Positions 15,238-24,285 are shown, counted from the first letter of the stretch. The stretch: DNA of 49,705 bases from an uncultured Lachnotalea sp. (GCA_947066815.1 CAMSZT010000024.1:1-49705), one strand, 5' to 3'. Numbers and translations are program-made. The notes: a model not told the origin generated them from the letters alone.

Positions 15238-16506
15238 ATGGATAAAGAATTAAAAACAGCAAAAACGATCAGTGCCTTTACCAAATGGGCAGTCGTTGCG
15301 ATCATCAGCTGCGGTGCGCAGGTGGTATACCTGACCTATCTGGCGAGATATTCTTTTTACGACCAGGTGATCGAGGGGCTTAAGATCAGCAACAGCCAGC
15401 TGGGCGTCCTGTACGGCCTGTACGGCACGACGGCCACCATCGCATATTTCCCCGGAGGCGTCCTGGCGGACAAGGTCCGCGTCAAATACCTGGCGACATT
15501 GGGTTTTGCCATGAGCGCCATCCTGACTTTCTGGTACTCGACGGCGCCTAGCTACGGACAGCTTAAGATCATCTTCCTGCTGTTCGGCCTGTGTACTACC
15601 TTTATCTTCTGGGGCATCCGTTATAAGGCCATCCGCCTTGTCAGCACCGAAGAGAATTATTCTACCAACATCGGCATTTCCTACGGTGTGGTGGGCGTCG
15701 TGGGTCTGGTGGTGAGCTTTGTCTCTATCGCCGTGTTCGAAGCCTTTGCCGATCCGACGAAGGGCTTCCAGATCGTTCTGATGTTCTATGCGGGCATCAA
15801 TGCGGTATTTGCCGTCCTCTCGTTCCTTCTGATCCCCAAGTTTGCGGATGAGTTTGAGAGCGAGCGGAAGAAATTCAATTTCGACGAGGTGATCCAGGCC
15901 CTCAAGCATCCCGGCGTGTGGCTGACGACCCTGTGCATGTTCTTTGTATATACCGTATATACCTCCCTGGCTTACACGGTTTCCTTCCTGACGGCCATCG
16001 GAGCCACCGCGGCGATCGCATCTGTGGTGGGAACGATCCGTACATACGGGACCAGCCTGTTCTCGTCCCCGATCATCGGCGGCGTGGCGCAGAAAAAGAC
16101 GCCTTCCCTGACCATCATTGCCTGCGGCGTGATCACGGCTGTCTCTCTGGCGGTGATGGCCTTTGTGCCGAAGACGGCAGGGTTCATCATCCCCTCGGTG
16201 GTGCTGATCATCGTGCTGTCCTTCTTCTTAAACGGCGCATACGGGGTGACATCCTCCATGTTGACGGAGACCCGCGTACCGGTCGCCATTTTCGGCTCCG
16301 CCTCCGGCATCCTGTCCGTGATCGGCTTTGTCCCGGATATGTTCGTGTCCCCCATCGCCGGAAAATGGCTGGATACCTATGATACGGCCGGCGCTTACAC
16401 GAGGATCTTCGGCGTCCTGGCGGTGAGTGCGGTCCTGGCGGTGTTATGTGCTTACCTGGTGCGGGTCTACAAAAAGAAGGCCCTGCAGAACGAACCAGCA
16501 GAATAA
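15238..16506 (+). CDS. MFS transporter in the methyltransferase operon
   Basis: A 422-aa protein with about twelve hydrophobic segments, of the major facilitator superfamily. After the second membrane segment it has GVLADKVRVKYL, a form of the family loop motif GxLaDrxGrk. An internal charged loop (ADEFESERKKFNFDEV) separates the two six-helix halves. ATG at 15238 is chosen because GGGGAGG lies seven bases upstream. It sits between the corrinoid protein and the MttB-like enzyme, so it probably imports the methylated substrate or exports the demethylated product. Confidence 0.88.
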   Translation: MDKELKTAKTISAFTKWAVVAIISCGAQVVYLTYLARYSFYDQVIEGLKISNSQLGVLYGLYGTTATIAYFPGGVLADKVRVKYLATLGFAMSAILTFWYSTAPSYGQLKIIFLLFGLCTTFIFWGIRYKAIRLVSTEENYSTNIGISYGVVGVVGLVVSFVSIAVFEAFADPTKGFQIVLMFYAGINAVFAVLSFLLIPKFADEFESERKKFNFDEVIQALKHPGVWLTTLCMFFVYTVYTSLAYTVSFLTAIGATAAIASVVGTIRTYGTSLFSSPIIGGVAQKKTPSLTIIACGVITAVSLAVMAFVPKTAGFIIPSVVLIIVLSFFLNGAYGVTSSMLTETRVPVAIFGSASGILSVIGFVPDMFVSPIAGKWLDTYDTAGAYTRIFGVLAVSAVLAVLCAYLVRVYKKKALQNEPAE

Positions 16507-16533
16507 AAAATAATGGGTGAAAGAGGAAAAAAC

Positions 16534-17934
16534 ATGGAATTAGAAAAACTTTTCTTTGACCAGAGTGATGCGGAATTTATTCACGAGCAGTCCTTGAAGG
16601 TGCTGGCTGAGACCGGCTGTATCTTTGATGAGGACAAGGCTCTGGAGATCTTTAAAAAGAACGGTGCAAAGGTAGACGGAAGGACCGTTTATTTTACAAA
16701 AGAGCTGGTGGACAAGGCACTTGCCACGGTGGTGGATTCCTTTGAGCTTTACCGGCCCGACGGCACCCTCTATGCCATGGGGAAGGGCAGCAAGTGCATG
16801 TGCACGGCAGGAAGCCCGCCCTACATCCTGGAGGACGGAAAATTCCGTTTTTCCACCATGGCGGATTATGTCCGCATCTGCAAGCTGGTCCAGGGCAGCG
16901 ACTGCCTGGACATGACTCATCTGAATCTGTGCGACACCTACGACGTGGACCGCAACGTGCGGGTCTACCACATGATGGCGGCCCTCTTAAAATACACGAC
17001 CCTGCCCATCTCCATCACGGCCCTGATGACTGCGAAGGAGGACACGGGCATGGTGGCCGGCCGGCTGATCGATATGGTGTCGAAATTTGTGGGGAAGGAG
17101 AATGAGCATGTGCTCATCGGCTGCGTCAGTCCCATTTCCCCGCTGGCCTATATTAAGGAAGCTTTGGATGCACTGTACGTCTACTGTGAGCGGAACCAGC
17201 CCATCCAGCTTGCGGCCTGCTCGCTGCCGGCGCTGACCAGCCAGGCTTCCATGCTGGGGACCATCATCCAGAACAACGCGGAGCTTCTGGCGGCTATCGT
17301 GCTGATCCAGCTGATCAAGCCCGGCCTGCCTGTTTTCTACGGAAATACCTCCACCTCCACGAACCTGAGGAAGGTGTCCATGTCCCTGGGCTCCAGCGAG
17401 ACGGCCCTGATCTCACTGGCGACGGCGAAGATGGCGAAATTCTACCATATGCCGTTCAGGACTTCCGGCGCGCTCAACGATGCCATCGACATTGACTTCC
17501 AGGCGGGCGTGGAATCTGCCCTGAACCTGGTGTGCGGCGCTCTGAGCGATGTGGATCTGATCTATTTTGCGGCCGGCATGCTGAGCGGTTTCAATGTGAC
17601 ATCCCTGGAGAAATACGTGGTGGATGAGCAGCTGATCAAGATGGTGAAGCGTCTCTATGCAGGCGTGGCCATTGATAAGAACAAGGATTACACGGCGGAG
17701 ATCAAGAAGGTCGGACCCAAGGGGACCTTCCTGTACGGAAGGACGCCCAAGGAGTACCGGAAAGAGCATTTTGTGCCGGATATCTTTGTCAAGCAGGATT
17801 ATAAAGCGTGGGAGTCCGAAGGCAGCGTGAGCATCAAGGATAAGGCGTCCCAGGTGGTGAAGGAGCGTCTGGAAAGCTACAAGGCGCCGGATGTCTCTGC
17901 GGAGCAGATGAAGATCCTGGAGCCGTACCTCTAG
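16534..17934 (+). CDS. Non-pyrrolysine MttB-family (trimethylamine methyltransferase superfamily) methyltransferase
   Basis: A 466-aa TIM-barrel protein of the MttB superfamily (for example CTAGSPPYILEDGK, GCVSPISPL, VFYGNTSTSTNL, LYAGVAIDKNKDY). True trimethylamine enzymes carry an in-frame UAG read as pyrrolysine; none is present here, so this belongs to the non-Pyl group that includes MtgB (glycine betaine), MtpB (proline betaine), MtcB (carnitine) and MtyB (gamma-butyrobetaine). It would demethylate such a quaternary amine onto the corrinoid protein. ATG at 16534 follows AGAGGA. An ABC importer of the betaine type lies directly downstream, which fits. The exact substrate cannot be told. 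Confidence 0.88.
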   Translation: MELEKLFFDQSDAEFIHEQSLKVLAETGCIFDEDKALEIFKKNGAKVDGRTVYFTKELVDKALATVVDSFELYRPDGTLYAMGKGSKCMCTAGSPPYILEDGKFRFSTMADYVRICKLVQGSDCLDMTHLNLCDTYDVDRNVRVYHMMAALLKYTTLPISITALMTAKEDTGMVAGRLIDMVSKFVGKENEHVLIGCVSPISPLAYIKEALDALYVYCERNQPIQLAACSLPALTSQASMLGTIIQNNAELLAAIVLIQLIKPGLPVFYGNTSTSTNLRKVSMSLGSSETALISLATAKMAKFYHMPFRTSGALNDAIDIDFQAGVESALNLVCGALSDVDLIYFAAGMLSGFNVTSLEKYVVDEQLIKMVKRLYAGVAIDKNKDYTAEIKKVGPKGTFLYGRTPKEYRKEHFVPDIFVKQDYKAWESEGSVSIKDKASQVVKERLESYKAPDVSAEQMKILEPYL

Positions 17935-17955
17935 ATCTTATAGGATGTTTGCGTT

Positions 17956-17995
17956 AAGGGGTGAGGGCAGTCCTTCAGGACTGCGTTCACCCTTT
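17956..17995 (+). terminator. Imperfect long hairpin between the methyltransferase and ABC transporter genes
   Basis: GGCAGTCC and GGACTGC form the core of a stem with a TTCA loop, extended by GGGTGA-type and TCACCC pairs with small mismatches. It ends in CCCTTTG without a long T run. It may terminate the upstream operon partly or be an attenuator leading into the transporter operon. Confidence 0.5.
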
Positions 17996-18027
17996 GTGAA
18001 ATATAAAAGCAAAGGTCGGGATGAAAA

Positions 18028-18777
18028 ATGATTGAATACAGGAACGTGACAAAGGATTACGGCGAAAAAAAGATCCTGCGGGACGTGAGCTTTTCCGTGG
18101 GAAAGGGAGAGTTTCTGGTGATCATCGGTCCCTCCGGGTGCGGGAAAACGACGACGGTCAAGATGCTGAACCGTCTGATCGACCCTTCTGGTGGAGAGAT
18201 CCTGATCGACGGAGTAAATAACCGGGAAATGGATCTGGTAAGGCTCCGGACATCCATCGGGTATGTGATCCAGCAGATCGGTCTGTTTCCCAATATGACT
18301 GTGGCGGAAAACATTTCCGTGGTCCCGAAGATCATGGGCTGGGAGAAGGAAAAAACTCTGGCCCGCGTAAAAGAGCTTCTGGCCATGGTGAACATGCCTT
18401 ATGAGGAGTATGGAAAAAAATATCCGAAGCATCTTTCCGGCGGACAGCAGCAGAGGGTGGGGGTGCTCAGGGCCCTTGCGGTGAACCCTCCGGTCATGAT
18501 CATGGACGAGCCATTCGGAGCGCTGGATCCCATCACCAGGGGGATCCTCCAGGCGGAGGTGAAAAAGATCCAGAAGGAGTTCAAGATCACGGTTCTTTTT
18601 ATCACCCACGATATGCATGAGGCCATGAAGCTGGCGGACCTGATCATTTTTATGAGCGGCGGGAGCATTCTTCAGCAGGGAACGCCGGACGAATTTTTGC
18701 TCCGTCCGGCAAGCGAGGAGATCTCCAGGTTCATGTCCCTTCAGGATGTGGGCCTGTCTGACGGCGGAGGTGATTAA
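18028..18777 (+). CDS. ABC transporter ATP-binding protein, OpuC type (quaternary amine uptake)
   Basis: A 249-aa ATPase. Walker A GPSGCGKTT (residues 34-42), Q-loop VIQQIGLFPNMTV, signature LSGGQQQR (about residue 136) and Walker B VMIMDEP are intact, with the switch histidine in FITHDMHEA. The pattern is that of OpuCA/ProV glycine betaine, carnitine and choline importers, but the C-terminal CBS domains used for osmotic sensing are missing, suggesting nutrient uptake rather than osmoprotection. It is followed two bases later by the first permease gene. Confidence 0.9.
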   Translation: MIEYRNVTKDYGEKKILRDVSFSVGKGEFLVIIGPSGCGKTTTVKMLNRLIDPSGGEILIDGVNNREMDLVRLRTSIGYVIQQIGLFPNMTVAENISVVPKIMGWEKEKTLARVKELLAMVNMPYEEYGKKYPKHLSGGQQQRVGVLRALAVNPPVMIMDEPFGALDPITRGILQAEVKKIQKEFKITVLFITHDMHEAMKLADLIIFMSGGSILQQGTPDEFLLRPASEEISRFMSLQDVGLSDGGGD

Positions 18778-18779
18778 AG

Positions 18780-19418
18780 ATGCAGGAATTCATGGATAAA
18801 TATGCACAGAAGCTTCTGGCCGCCATCGGCCAGCATATCTTTTATGTGGTGGTATCCGTGGGGATCGCGGTGGTCGTGGGGCTTTTTCTGGCGGCGGCGC
18901 TCTCCCGGTTCCGGAAAGCGGCCAGGGTGGTCCTGCCTCTGATCAGCGTCTTTCAGACGGTGCCGGGCATCGTCTTTATCGGGCTTCTCATGCTGCGGCT
19001 GGGGATGACCGTGCTCACCGTGGTGCTGGCCCTCAGTATCTACGCCGTGTTCCCGATCCTTAAGAATGCCTATCAGGGCTTTGTGGAGATCGACAGAAGC
19101 TACATAGAGGTGGCCCGCGGCTGCGGGATGGACAAAAAACAGACCTTTTTCCGGGTGGAGGTGCCGATGGCACTGCCGGCGATCTTTTCCGGCATCCGGA
19201 TGTCCGTGATCTATACGGTGAGCTGGGCGATCCTGGCGGCCATGATCGGGCAGGGAGGGCTCGGGGAGTTTATCTACCGGGGGATCGATGCAAACGTCAA
19301 AGAATATATCGTCATAGGTTCCGTTCCCATTGCCGTCCTTGCGGTGGCATTCCGCCTGCTTGTGGACTGGCTGGAGAAAAAGGTGGTCCCGGAGGGACTC
19401 AGGAGGGAGGAAGCATGA
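18780..19418 (+). CDS. ABC transporter permease, OpuC type (first)
   Basis: A 212-aa integral membrane permease with about five or six hydrophobic segments and the EAA-type cytoplasmic loop EVARGCGMDKKQTFFRVEVP that docks on the ATPase. It belongs to the OpuCB/OpuCD (ProW-like) BPD_transp_1 family. The ATG follows the ATPase stop by two bases and its stop overlaps the second permease start by four bases (ATGA). It forms the channel together with the second permease. Confidence 0.9.
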   Translation: MQEFMDKYAQKLLAAIGQHIFYVVVSVGIAVVVGLFLAAALSRFRKAARVVLPLISVFQTVPGIVFIGLLMLRLGMTVLTVVLALSIYAVFPILKNAYQGFVEIDRSYIEVARGCGMDKKQTFFRVEVPMALPAIFSGIRMSVIYTVSWAILAAMIGQGGLGEFIYRGIDANVKEYIVIGSVPIAVLAVAFRLLVDWLEKKVVPEGLRREEA

Positions 19419-20020
19419 CACTGGAAATGATTCTGGAGCATTTGTATCTGGTGGCGGCCTCCTGCTTTTTTGTGGTCCTTCTCGGGGTGCCTGTGGGGAT
19501 CCTCACCTACTATTACCCACGGGCGGGGAAGGTGCTCTTGACGGTGGTGGACCTGATCCAGACGATCCCGGTCCTGGCGGTCATGGGGATCCTTATGACG
19601 GTCTTTGGCGCCAATTCGCTGACGGCCGTCGTCGCCATGGTCCTGTACCTGCTCCTGCCCATTGTGCGCAACACCAATACGGGCCTAAAGAGTGTCCCCG
19701 CGGTGCTCCTTGAGACGGCGGACGCCATGGGCATGAACAGGAGGCAGCGCCTTCGGAGCGTGGAATTTCCGCTGGCCTTCCCCTTTATCCTGACCGGAGT
19801 ACGGATCGCTGTGGTGACGGCGGTGGGCGTGGCCGTGTTCGGGACCTTTGTGGGGGGCGGCGGCCTGGGAAGCATCCTCTACCGGGGGATCCGCATCCAG
19901 GATTTTGACCTGATCATGAAAGGGACGCTGACGCTGATGGCGATGTCGGTGCTTTTTGACTATCTGCTCGGGCTGATCGAAAAAAGACAGGGAGGTTTTT
20001 ATGGGAAGACAGAAGAGTAG
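19415..20020 (+). CDS. ABC transporter permease, OpuC type (second)
   Basis: A 201-aa membrane permease of the same family, with the docking loop LETADAMGMNRRQRLRSVEFP and a hydrophobic profile matching its neighbour. It shows the conserved VVTAVGVAVFGTFVGGGGLG stretch of betaine permeases. Start overlaps the first permease gene by four bases, and the binding-protein gene begins 20 bases before its end, so all four transporter genes form one tightly coupled operon. Confidence 0.9.
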   Translation: MTLEMILEHLYLVAASCFFVVLLGVPVGILTYYYPRAGKVLLTVVDLIQTIPVLAVMGILMTVFGANSLTAVVAMVLYLLLPIVRNTNTGLKSVPAVLLETADAMGMNRRQRLRSVEFPLAFPFILTGVRIAVVTAVGVAVFGTFVGGGGLGSILYRGIRIQDFDLIMKGTLTLMAMSVLFDYLLGLIEKRQGGFYGKTEE

Positions 20021-20903
20021 CGCGGCAGTTTTTCTGGTGTGTTTGTTTATGATCCCGGGGCTCTTTGGCTGCGGAGGGAAAAAGAAGGATACGGTGACGG
20101 TGATCGACGGAGATTTCGCCGAGATGCGCCTGTTTACCCAGGTGGCGAAGATCATGATCGAGGAGAAGACGGACCTTGCCGTCAAGGTGCAGGATTCCAT
20201 GGCCAGCAGCCTGGCCTTTGAGCAGGTGAGGGACGGGAAGATGGATATCTACATGTCCTATGACGGCTCCCTTTTGACAGCCTACCTGGGGCGGGATCCT
20301 TCCGAGGTGCCGGAGGGAACCTCCCTCTATGACTATGCCGATGAGCTGGGGAGAAAAGAAGCGGGTGTGATGCTCAGCCCGAAGCTGGGCGGCCAGAACA
20401 CCTATGTGGTGGCGGTGCGGAAGGCGACGGCAGAGCAGTACGGTCTTTCCAGGGTGAGCGACCTGATCCCCTGTGCGGGGGAACTCCGTTTTGCGGCGGA
20501 GCATGAATTTTTTGACGAGGGCTCCAAGCATTTTGATTCCTTCGTGTCCTTTTACGGGCTCACTTTCAAAGAAAGCAGCACCATCGACCGGGGGCTCAAA
20601 TACGCGGGGATGGATTCGGAAAATATGGATGCCACCATTGTGTATTCCACCGACGGCCTCAACAAGAAATTCGGGCTGGTGACCCTTAAGGACGACAAAA
20701 GTTTCTTCCCGGAGTACAATGGGGCTTATCTTCTGCGGGCAGATCTCTATGAGGACTATCCGGAGCTTGAGGAGGTCTTCGCCTCCCTGGCCGGCGTGTT
20801 TACCGACGAGGTATGTACGGAGCTCAATTACCAGATCGATGTGGAGAACCGGGATCCCCACGAGGTGGCGGAGGAGTTCCTGAAAGAGGCGGGACTGATC
20901 TGA
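20001..20903 (+). CDS. Substrate-binding lipoprotein, OpuAC/OpuCC family
   Basis: A 300-aa lipoprotein. The signal peptide ends in lipobox LFGC with Cys24 as the lipid anchor. The mature part (TVIDGDFAEMRLFTQVAKIM..., then YMSYDGSLLTAYLGRDP) matches the OpuAC type II binding-protein family for quaternary amines. Aspartate and tyrosine residues replace some tryptophans that usually form the cation cage, so ligand identity is open. The ATG follows GGGAGG inside the end of the preceding permease gene. Confidence 0.88.
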   Translation: MGRQKSSAAVFLVCLFMIPGLFGCGGKKKDTVTVIDGDFAEMRLFTQVAKIMIEEKTDLAVKVQDSMASSLAFEQVRDGKMDIYMSYDGSLLTAYLGRDPSEVPEGTSLYDYADELGRKEAGVMLSPKLGGQNTYVVAVRKATAEQYGLSRVSDLIPCAGELRFAAEHEFFDEGSKHFDSFVSFYGLTFKESSTIDRGLKYAGMDSENMDATIVYSTDGLNKKFGLVTLKDDKSFFPEYNGAYLLRADLYEDYPELEEVFASLAGVFTDEVCTELNYQIDVENRDPHEVAEEFLKEAGLI

Positions 20904-20984
20904 AGTGGCGTTCACTGTAAAATCCGCGATGCGGCGGCCGGTGTGCGTGCTGGGAATATTGGGATTGCTGCGACAGATTGACTG

Positions 20985-21016
20985 ACGGGGCGCCATGGTT
21001 TTGGCGTCCCGTTTTC
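20985..21016 (+). terminator. Intrinsic terminator after the ABC transporter operon
   Basis: ACGGGGCGCCA pairs with TGGCGTCCCGT (one G-T pair) around a short loop and is followed by TTTTCC. The rest of the 20904-21147 gap contains only a weak promoter candidate. Confidence 0.75.
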
Positions 21017-21074
21017 CTATCCACGAAAACGTGGGGAAGCCACGGAGGAATTGTGCGAAAAAGCGGCTGTCTTT

Positions 21075-21102
21075 TTGGCGGGTTCCGTGATACCATTATG
21101 AC
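21075..21102 (+). promoter_or_regulatory. Weak promoter candidate for the PucR-type regulator
   Basis: TTGGCG (21075-21080) and TATGAC (21097-21102) with a 16-base spacer, about 45 bp before the gene. The -35 match is modest. Confidence 0.35.
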
Positions 21103-21147
21103 ATAAAACGGAGGGGTATCCATACGCTTGGTCAGGAGGGGATGGTT

Positions 21148-22689
21148 ATGAGGCTGAATGTGGATATTCTTGTGCAGCACCTGGAAAAGAAATACCGGCT
21201 GCACGCATATGGGAGCCGCAGGAGGGAGCTGGAGCTTCGCCGGCCGGAGTTTTATATGGAGGGGACGGTGTTCTGCCAGAACCATTGCTATCTGGCGATG
21301 GCGGACCGCCTCCCGCCAAATCCTGCGGCGAAGGAAGGAAGCGTGGTGATCGTGCTGGGCGGAAAGCCTCCGGCGGTCTATCTGGCCGGGGAGACCATGT
21401 GCGTGATCGTGCTGGAGACCTTGAATCAGAATGAGGTCTTTAATTATCTGCAGGAGGTGAATAACCGGTTTGACGAGTGGGAGATGGGATTGTTCCGGAT
21501 CCTGGGACAGAATGGCTCCGTGCAGGACATGCTGGACGTCAGTTTTCCGATCCTGGAAAATCCTGTCATGGTGACGGATTTTGACTATCATTTTATCGCG
21601 TTCAGCGATGAGATCATGAAAATGGATGAGCTGAAATTTTACCGGGCGGACATCAGTGTGGGAGGCTATTCCCCGGAAAAGCTGGCGACGGTGATCAACG
21701 GGGATGATAAAAACAGGAGCCTTAAGGAACCTTTTCTGGACCTGGACGAGGAAAAGGGGATCCCGTATTTTTGTGAGAATCTGTTTGCGAAGGGCAGCTA
21801 TGTGGGAAATATGAAGGTTTCTTTTCTGCTCCGCCAATACCACGAAGGAGATTTCATGGTCTGCCATTATCTGGCCAAGCTGATCGAGCAGGCGTTTACA
21901 AGAAACGTGAGCCTGCAGAAGACCTACATTGAGCCGGTGCAGTCTCTGCTCCGGGAGCTTTTGGACGGGCATTCCATTGAGGAGAGCAAGAAGCTGCCCC
22001 TGCTTACGGAAATGAGCAGCAATACTTACATCTGTGCGAAGATCGCCGTCTCGAAGAACACGTCTGCCAAGATTCCCGTCATCTATATTTTGGATTATCT
22101 GAAAAAAATTTTTCCGGGCTGCATCGCCTTTGAATACGGACAGCGGATCGCCGCCTTTATCCCGTTTATGGATCCGGACGGACCGGAGGCGGTCAGGCAG
22201 CGGCTTATGGAAATGATGGAAAACATGCACCTGAGCGGAGGGATCAGCTGCCCGTTCCATGACCTGACAAAGGCGAGGATCTTCTGGAGGCAGGCGGGGA
22301 TTGCGGTCACCATGGGGGAGGGAAGCCGTTCCGAAGAGATCTGCCACGATTTTCAGAAGTATAAGCTGACCTATATGTGTGAGTGCAGCACCGGGGAGTT
22401 TTCGCTGAGCCATCTGATGTCCCCGGGCATGAAGCAGCTTTTGGAGCACGACGGGACGTCCCAGATCAGCTATGTGGAGACGCTCCGCTGTTATCTGGAC
22501 CACAACATGAACCTGACCAGGACGGCGGCGAAGATGTTTGTCCACCGGACGACGCTCATCGAGCGGATCCGGAGGATCGAGGCCCTCCTGCACATGGATC
22601 TGGAGGATCCGGAGGAGAGGCTGTATCTTCTTTTGATCTTGAAGCGTCTGGAGATGAAGGATCTGGAAAGAGGAAGGCAGACCAGATGA
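21148..22689 (+). CDS. PucR/CdaR-family transcriptional regulator
   Basis: A 513-aa regulator. The C-terminus (about residues 445-500) has the PucR helix-turn-helix: YLDHNMNLTRTAAKMFVHRT, then TLIERIRRIEALL. The central part resembles a GGDEF-like/CdaR linker domain and the N-terminal about 250 residues are a sensory region without a family I can name. The ATG at 21148 is preferred over 21142 because AGGAGGGG ends immediately before 21142, too close to serve it. PucR proteins activate catabolic genes in response to metabolites. The MFS, 413-aa protein and GcvT-like genes just downstream are the likely targets. Confidence 0.83.
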   Translation: MRLNVDILVQHLEKKYRLHAYGSRRRELELRRPEFYMEGTVFCQNHCYLAMADRLPPNPAAKEGSVVIVLGGKPPAVYLAGETMCVIVLETLNQNEVFNYLQEVNNRFDEWEMGLFRILGQNGSVQDMLDVSFPILENPVMVTDFDYHFIAFSDEIMKMDELKFYRADISVGGYSPEKLATVINGDDKNRSLKEPFLDLDEEKGIPYFCENLFAKGSYVGNMKVSFLLRQYHEGDFMVCHYLAKLIEQAFTRNVSLQKTYIEPVQSLLRELLDGHSIEESKKLPLLTEMSSNTYICAKIAVSKNTSAKIPVIYILDYLKKIFPGCIAFEYGQRIAAFIPFMDPDGPEAVRQRLMEMMENMHLSGGISCPFHDLTKARIFWRQAGIAVTMGEGSRSEEICHDFQKYKLTYMCECSTGEFSLSHLMSPGMKQLLEHDGTSQISYVETLRCYLDHNMNLTRTAAKMFVHRTTLIERIRRIEALLHMDLEDPEERLYLLLILKRLEMKDLERGRQTR

Positions 22690-22700
22690 GGAAGCGGGGA

Positions 22701-22728
22701 AAGCCGGCCGGGGGAGGCCGGCTTTTTT
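22701..22728 (+). terminator. Intrinsic terminator of the PucR-type gene
   Basis: AGCCGGCC pairs with GGCCGGCT around GGGGGA and is followed by six T, twelve bases after the stop codon. Confidence 0.92.
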
Positions 22729-22749
22729 GACGGAAAAATCAAAACAATA

Positions 22750-22794
22750 CCGCAGAATTTGCGGATTATCAGAAAAGACAGAAAATGATATAAA
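22750..22794 (+). promoter_or_regulatory. Promoter with adjoining dyad for the MFS/GcvT-like operon
   Basis: TTATCA (22766-22771) and TATAAA (22789-22794) are separated by 17 bases. Directly before the -35 box lies the dyad CCGCA-GAATT-TGCGG (22750-22764), a position typical of an activator site, which suits a PucR-type activator encoded just upstream. Confidence 0.45.
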
Positions 22795-22832
22795 TTTACC
22801 AATAGATAAAACTCTGGGAAAGGAGACGGTTT

Positions 22833-24218
22833 ATGGAACTGAAAATGAAGAACAAAAACCTGTTTTTGATCGCCGTGCTCCTTTTGGGGACTGGAACGCA
22901 GTTTTTTAATTATGGCTGCAATACCGCCATGACGCCCCTGTTAAAAGAGATCAACGGCTATCATCTGTATTCTCTGGCGGCGGCCCTGGGAAGTACGGGG
23001 ACCATGGTCGCTCTTCCTGCGGTGGGGGCCTTGGGGGGAAAGGCCGGGCGGAGGAACATCATCGTGATCGGCGCCGCCATCATGCTGGCCTGCATGGTGG
23101 GGACTTATTTCACCTATGATCCGTACCTGTTCATGGTGCTGCGGTTTTTGAGCTCCCTTGGCTCCGGCCTTGTCATGTCCGCCCCGTTTTCCATCATCGG
23201 GACCGTGTGGGACAGGCAGCAGGCCATGAAATACTACGGGTTCATTTCCACCTTCAACGCAGTCGGCGCCCTGTGCGGCCCTCTGGCGGCGGGAGCCCTG
23301 GTGGATGCGGGAATGGGGAGGCTCCCCTTTTTCCTGTGGGTGCCCTTCTACGTGTTTGCCGTTGCCGTGATCTGCATGGCTTACCCGAACGTGAAACAGG
23401 AGACTGGCTCCAAGTTCGACGTGCTGGGACTTTTCTATCTGGCGTGCACGGTGGTGCCTCTGATCCTCTGGCTGGGCCTTTCCGGCGACGGCAAGCCCCT
23501 GGCCTGGGCAGGGCCGGGTCTGATCCTCCCGGTGGTGGTGATCGTGTTTGCGGTGCTTCTCACGAAGCACTCGGCGAAGCTCGCCCATCCGACGGTGCCC
23601 CTTCGGATGTTTAAACAGAAGCGGTTCCGCACGGCGTTTTTTATCAACATGCTGGTGGTCTGTTTTTCCACCGTCACTTCCGGCTACGTGCTGAACTATA
23701 TTTTGTACAGCATGAACCGCTCGACGACGGTCGGCTCCACCTCCACGATGCCGATGAATATCGTGCTGGTGATCTGCGGTTTGTTCATGGGAAGTATCCT
23801 GAGAAAAAATTTTGTGAAGAATGTCCGCACGATGATGCTGATCGGAACTCTTGCACTTTTGGCAGGTTTAAGCTGCTACAGCCTTCTGCAGCCGGATTCC
23901 CCGATGCTCTTGGTCTGGATCGGTTCTGCTGTCGGCGGGCTTGGAAATTCCATGAATCAGACCTGTATGACGCCGTTTTTCCAGTACGGGCTTCCCAAGG
24001 AGGACTTTGCGGCGGCGCAGGGCATGTACCAGTTTTCCTCCACGGGCATGGCGTCCATCTTTGTTCCCTTCGTGGGCGTGTTTGTCAATATGACCGGGAG
24101 CATCAAGCCGGTATTTTACATAGCGACGATCCTTGCGGCGGTGAACGTGGTCCTCGTCTTCTGCTTCGTGAAGATCACGAAGGAAGAGGAGGCGCAGGTG
24201 GAGGGACGCTCCGCATAG
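22833..24218 (+). CDS. MFS transporter next to the GcvT-like genes
   Basis: A 461-aa major facilitator with at least twelve hydrophobic segments. It starts MELKMKNKNLFLIAVLLLGTG, has a cytoplasmic loop GGKAGRRNIIVIG after the second helix and FSIIGTVWDRQQAMKYYG around helices four and five, like drug/organic-anion MFS exporters and importers. A GGAGA site precedes the ATG. It is followed after 67 bp by the 413-aa unknown gene and the GcvT-like gene, and preceded by a PucR-type regulator, so it probably moves the substrate of that small pathway. Confidence 0.88.
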   Translation: MELKMKNKNLFLIAVLLLGTGTQFFNYGCNTAMTPLLKEINGYHLYSLAAALGSTGTMVALPAVGALGGKAGRRNIIVIGAAIMLACMVGTYFTYDPYLFMVLRFLSSLGSGLVMSAPFSIIGTVWDRQQAMKYYGFISTFNAVGALCGPLAAGALVDAGMGRLPFFLWVPFYVFAVAVICMAYPNVKQETGSKFDVLGLFYLACTVVPLILWLGLSGDGKPLAWAGPGLILPVVVIVFAVLLTKHSAKLAHPTVPLRMFKQKRFRTAFFINMLVVCFSTVTSGYVLNYILYSMNRSTTVGSTSTMPMNIVLVICGLFMGSILRKNFVKNVRTMMLIGTLALLAGLSCYSLLQPDSPMLLVWIGSAVGGLGNSMNQTCMTPFFQYGLPKEDFAAAQGMYQFSSTGMASIFVPFVGVFVNMTGSIKPVFYIATILAAVNVVLVFCFVKITKEEEAQVEGRSA

Positions 24219-24245
24219 GTTCGGAAAGGCTGGACGGCGGCTGCA

Positions 24246-24262
24246 GTTTCGCAATTACCTAT
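24246..24262 (+). repeat. Single arm of a dispersed inverted-repeat element
   Basis: GTTTCGCAATTACCTAT matches 15 of 17 bases of the right arm of the hairpin at 47075-47091. A possible shortened partner, ATAGGT, lies at 24216-24221. It falls between the MFS gene and the next gene's Shine-Dalgarno. Confidence 0.5.
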
Positions 24263-24285
24263 TAATAAAGAAGGAGGAATTCATT

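Noticed and set aside
16534-17934. Possible pyrrolysine (in-frame UAG) in the MttB-family gene
   Set aside because: The frame is open from start to the final stop with no internal TAG, so this is a non-Pyl member.
20904-21147. Cobalamin or glycine riboswitch before transporter or methyltransferase genes
   Set aside because: I looked in all gaps from 9.4 to 26.8 kb for B12-box or tandem glycine aptamer features and saw none; only simple hairpins are present.
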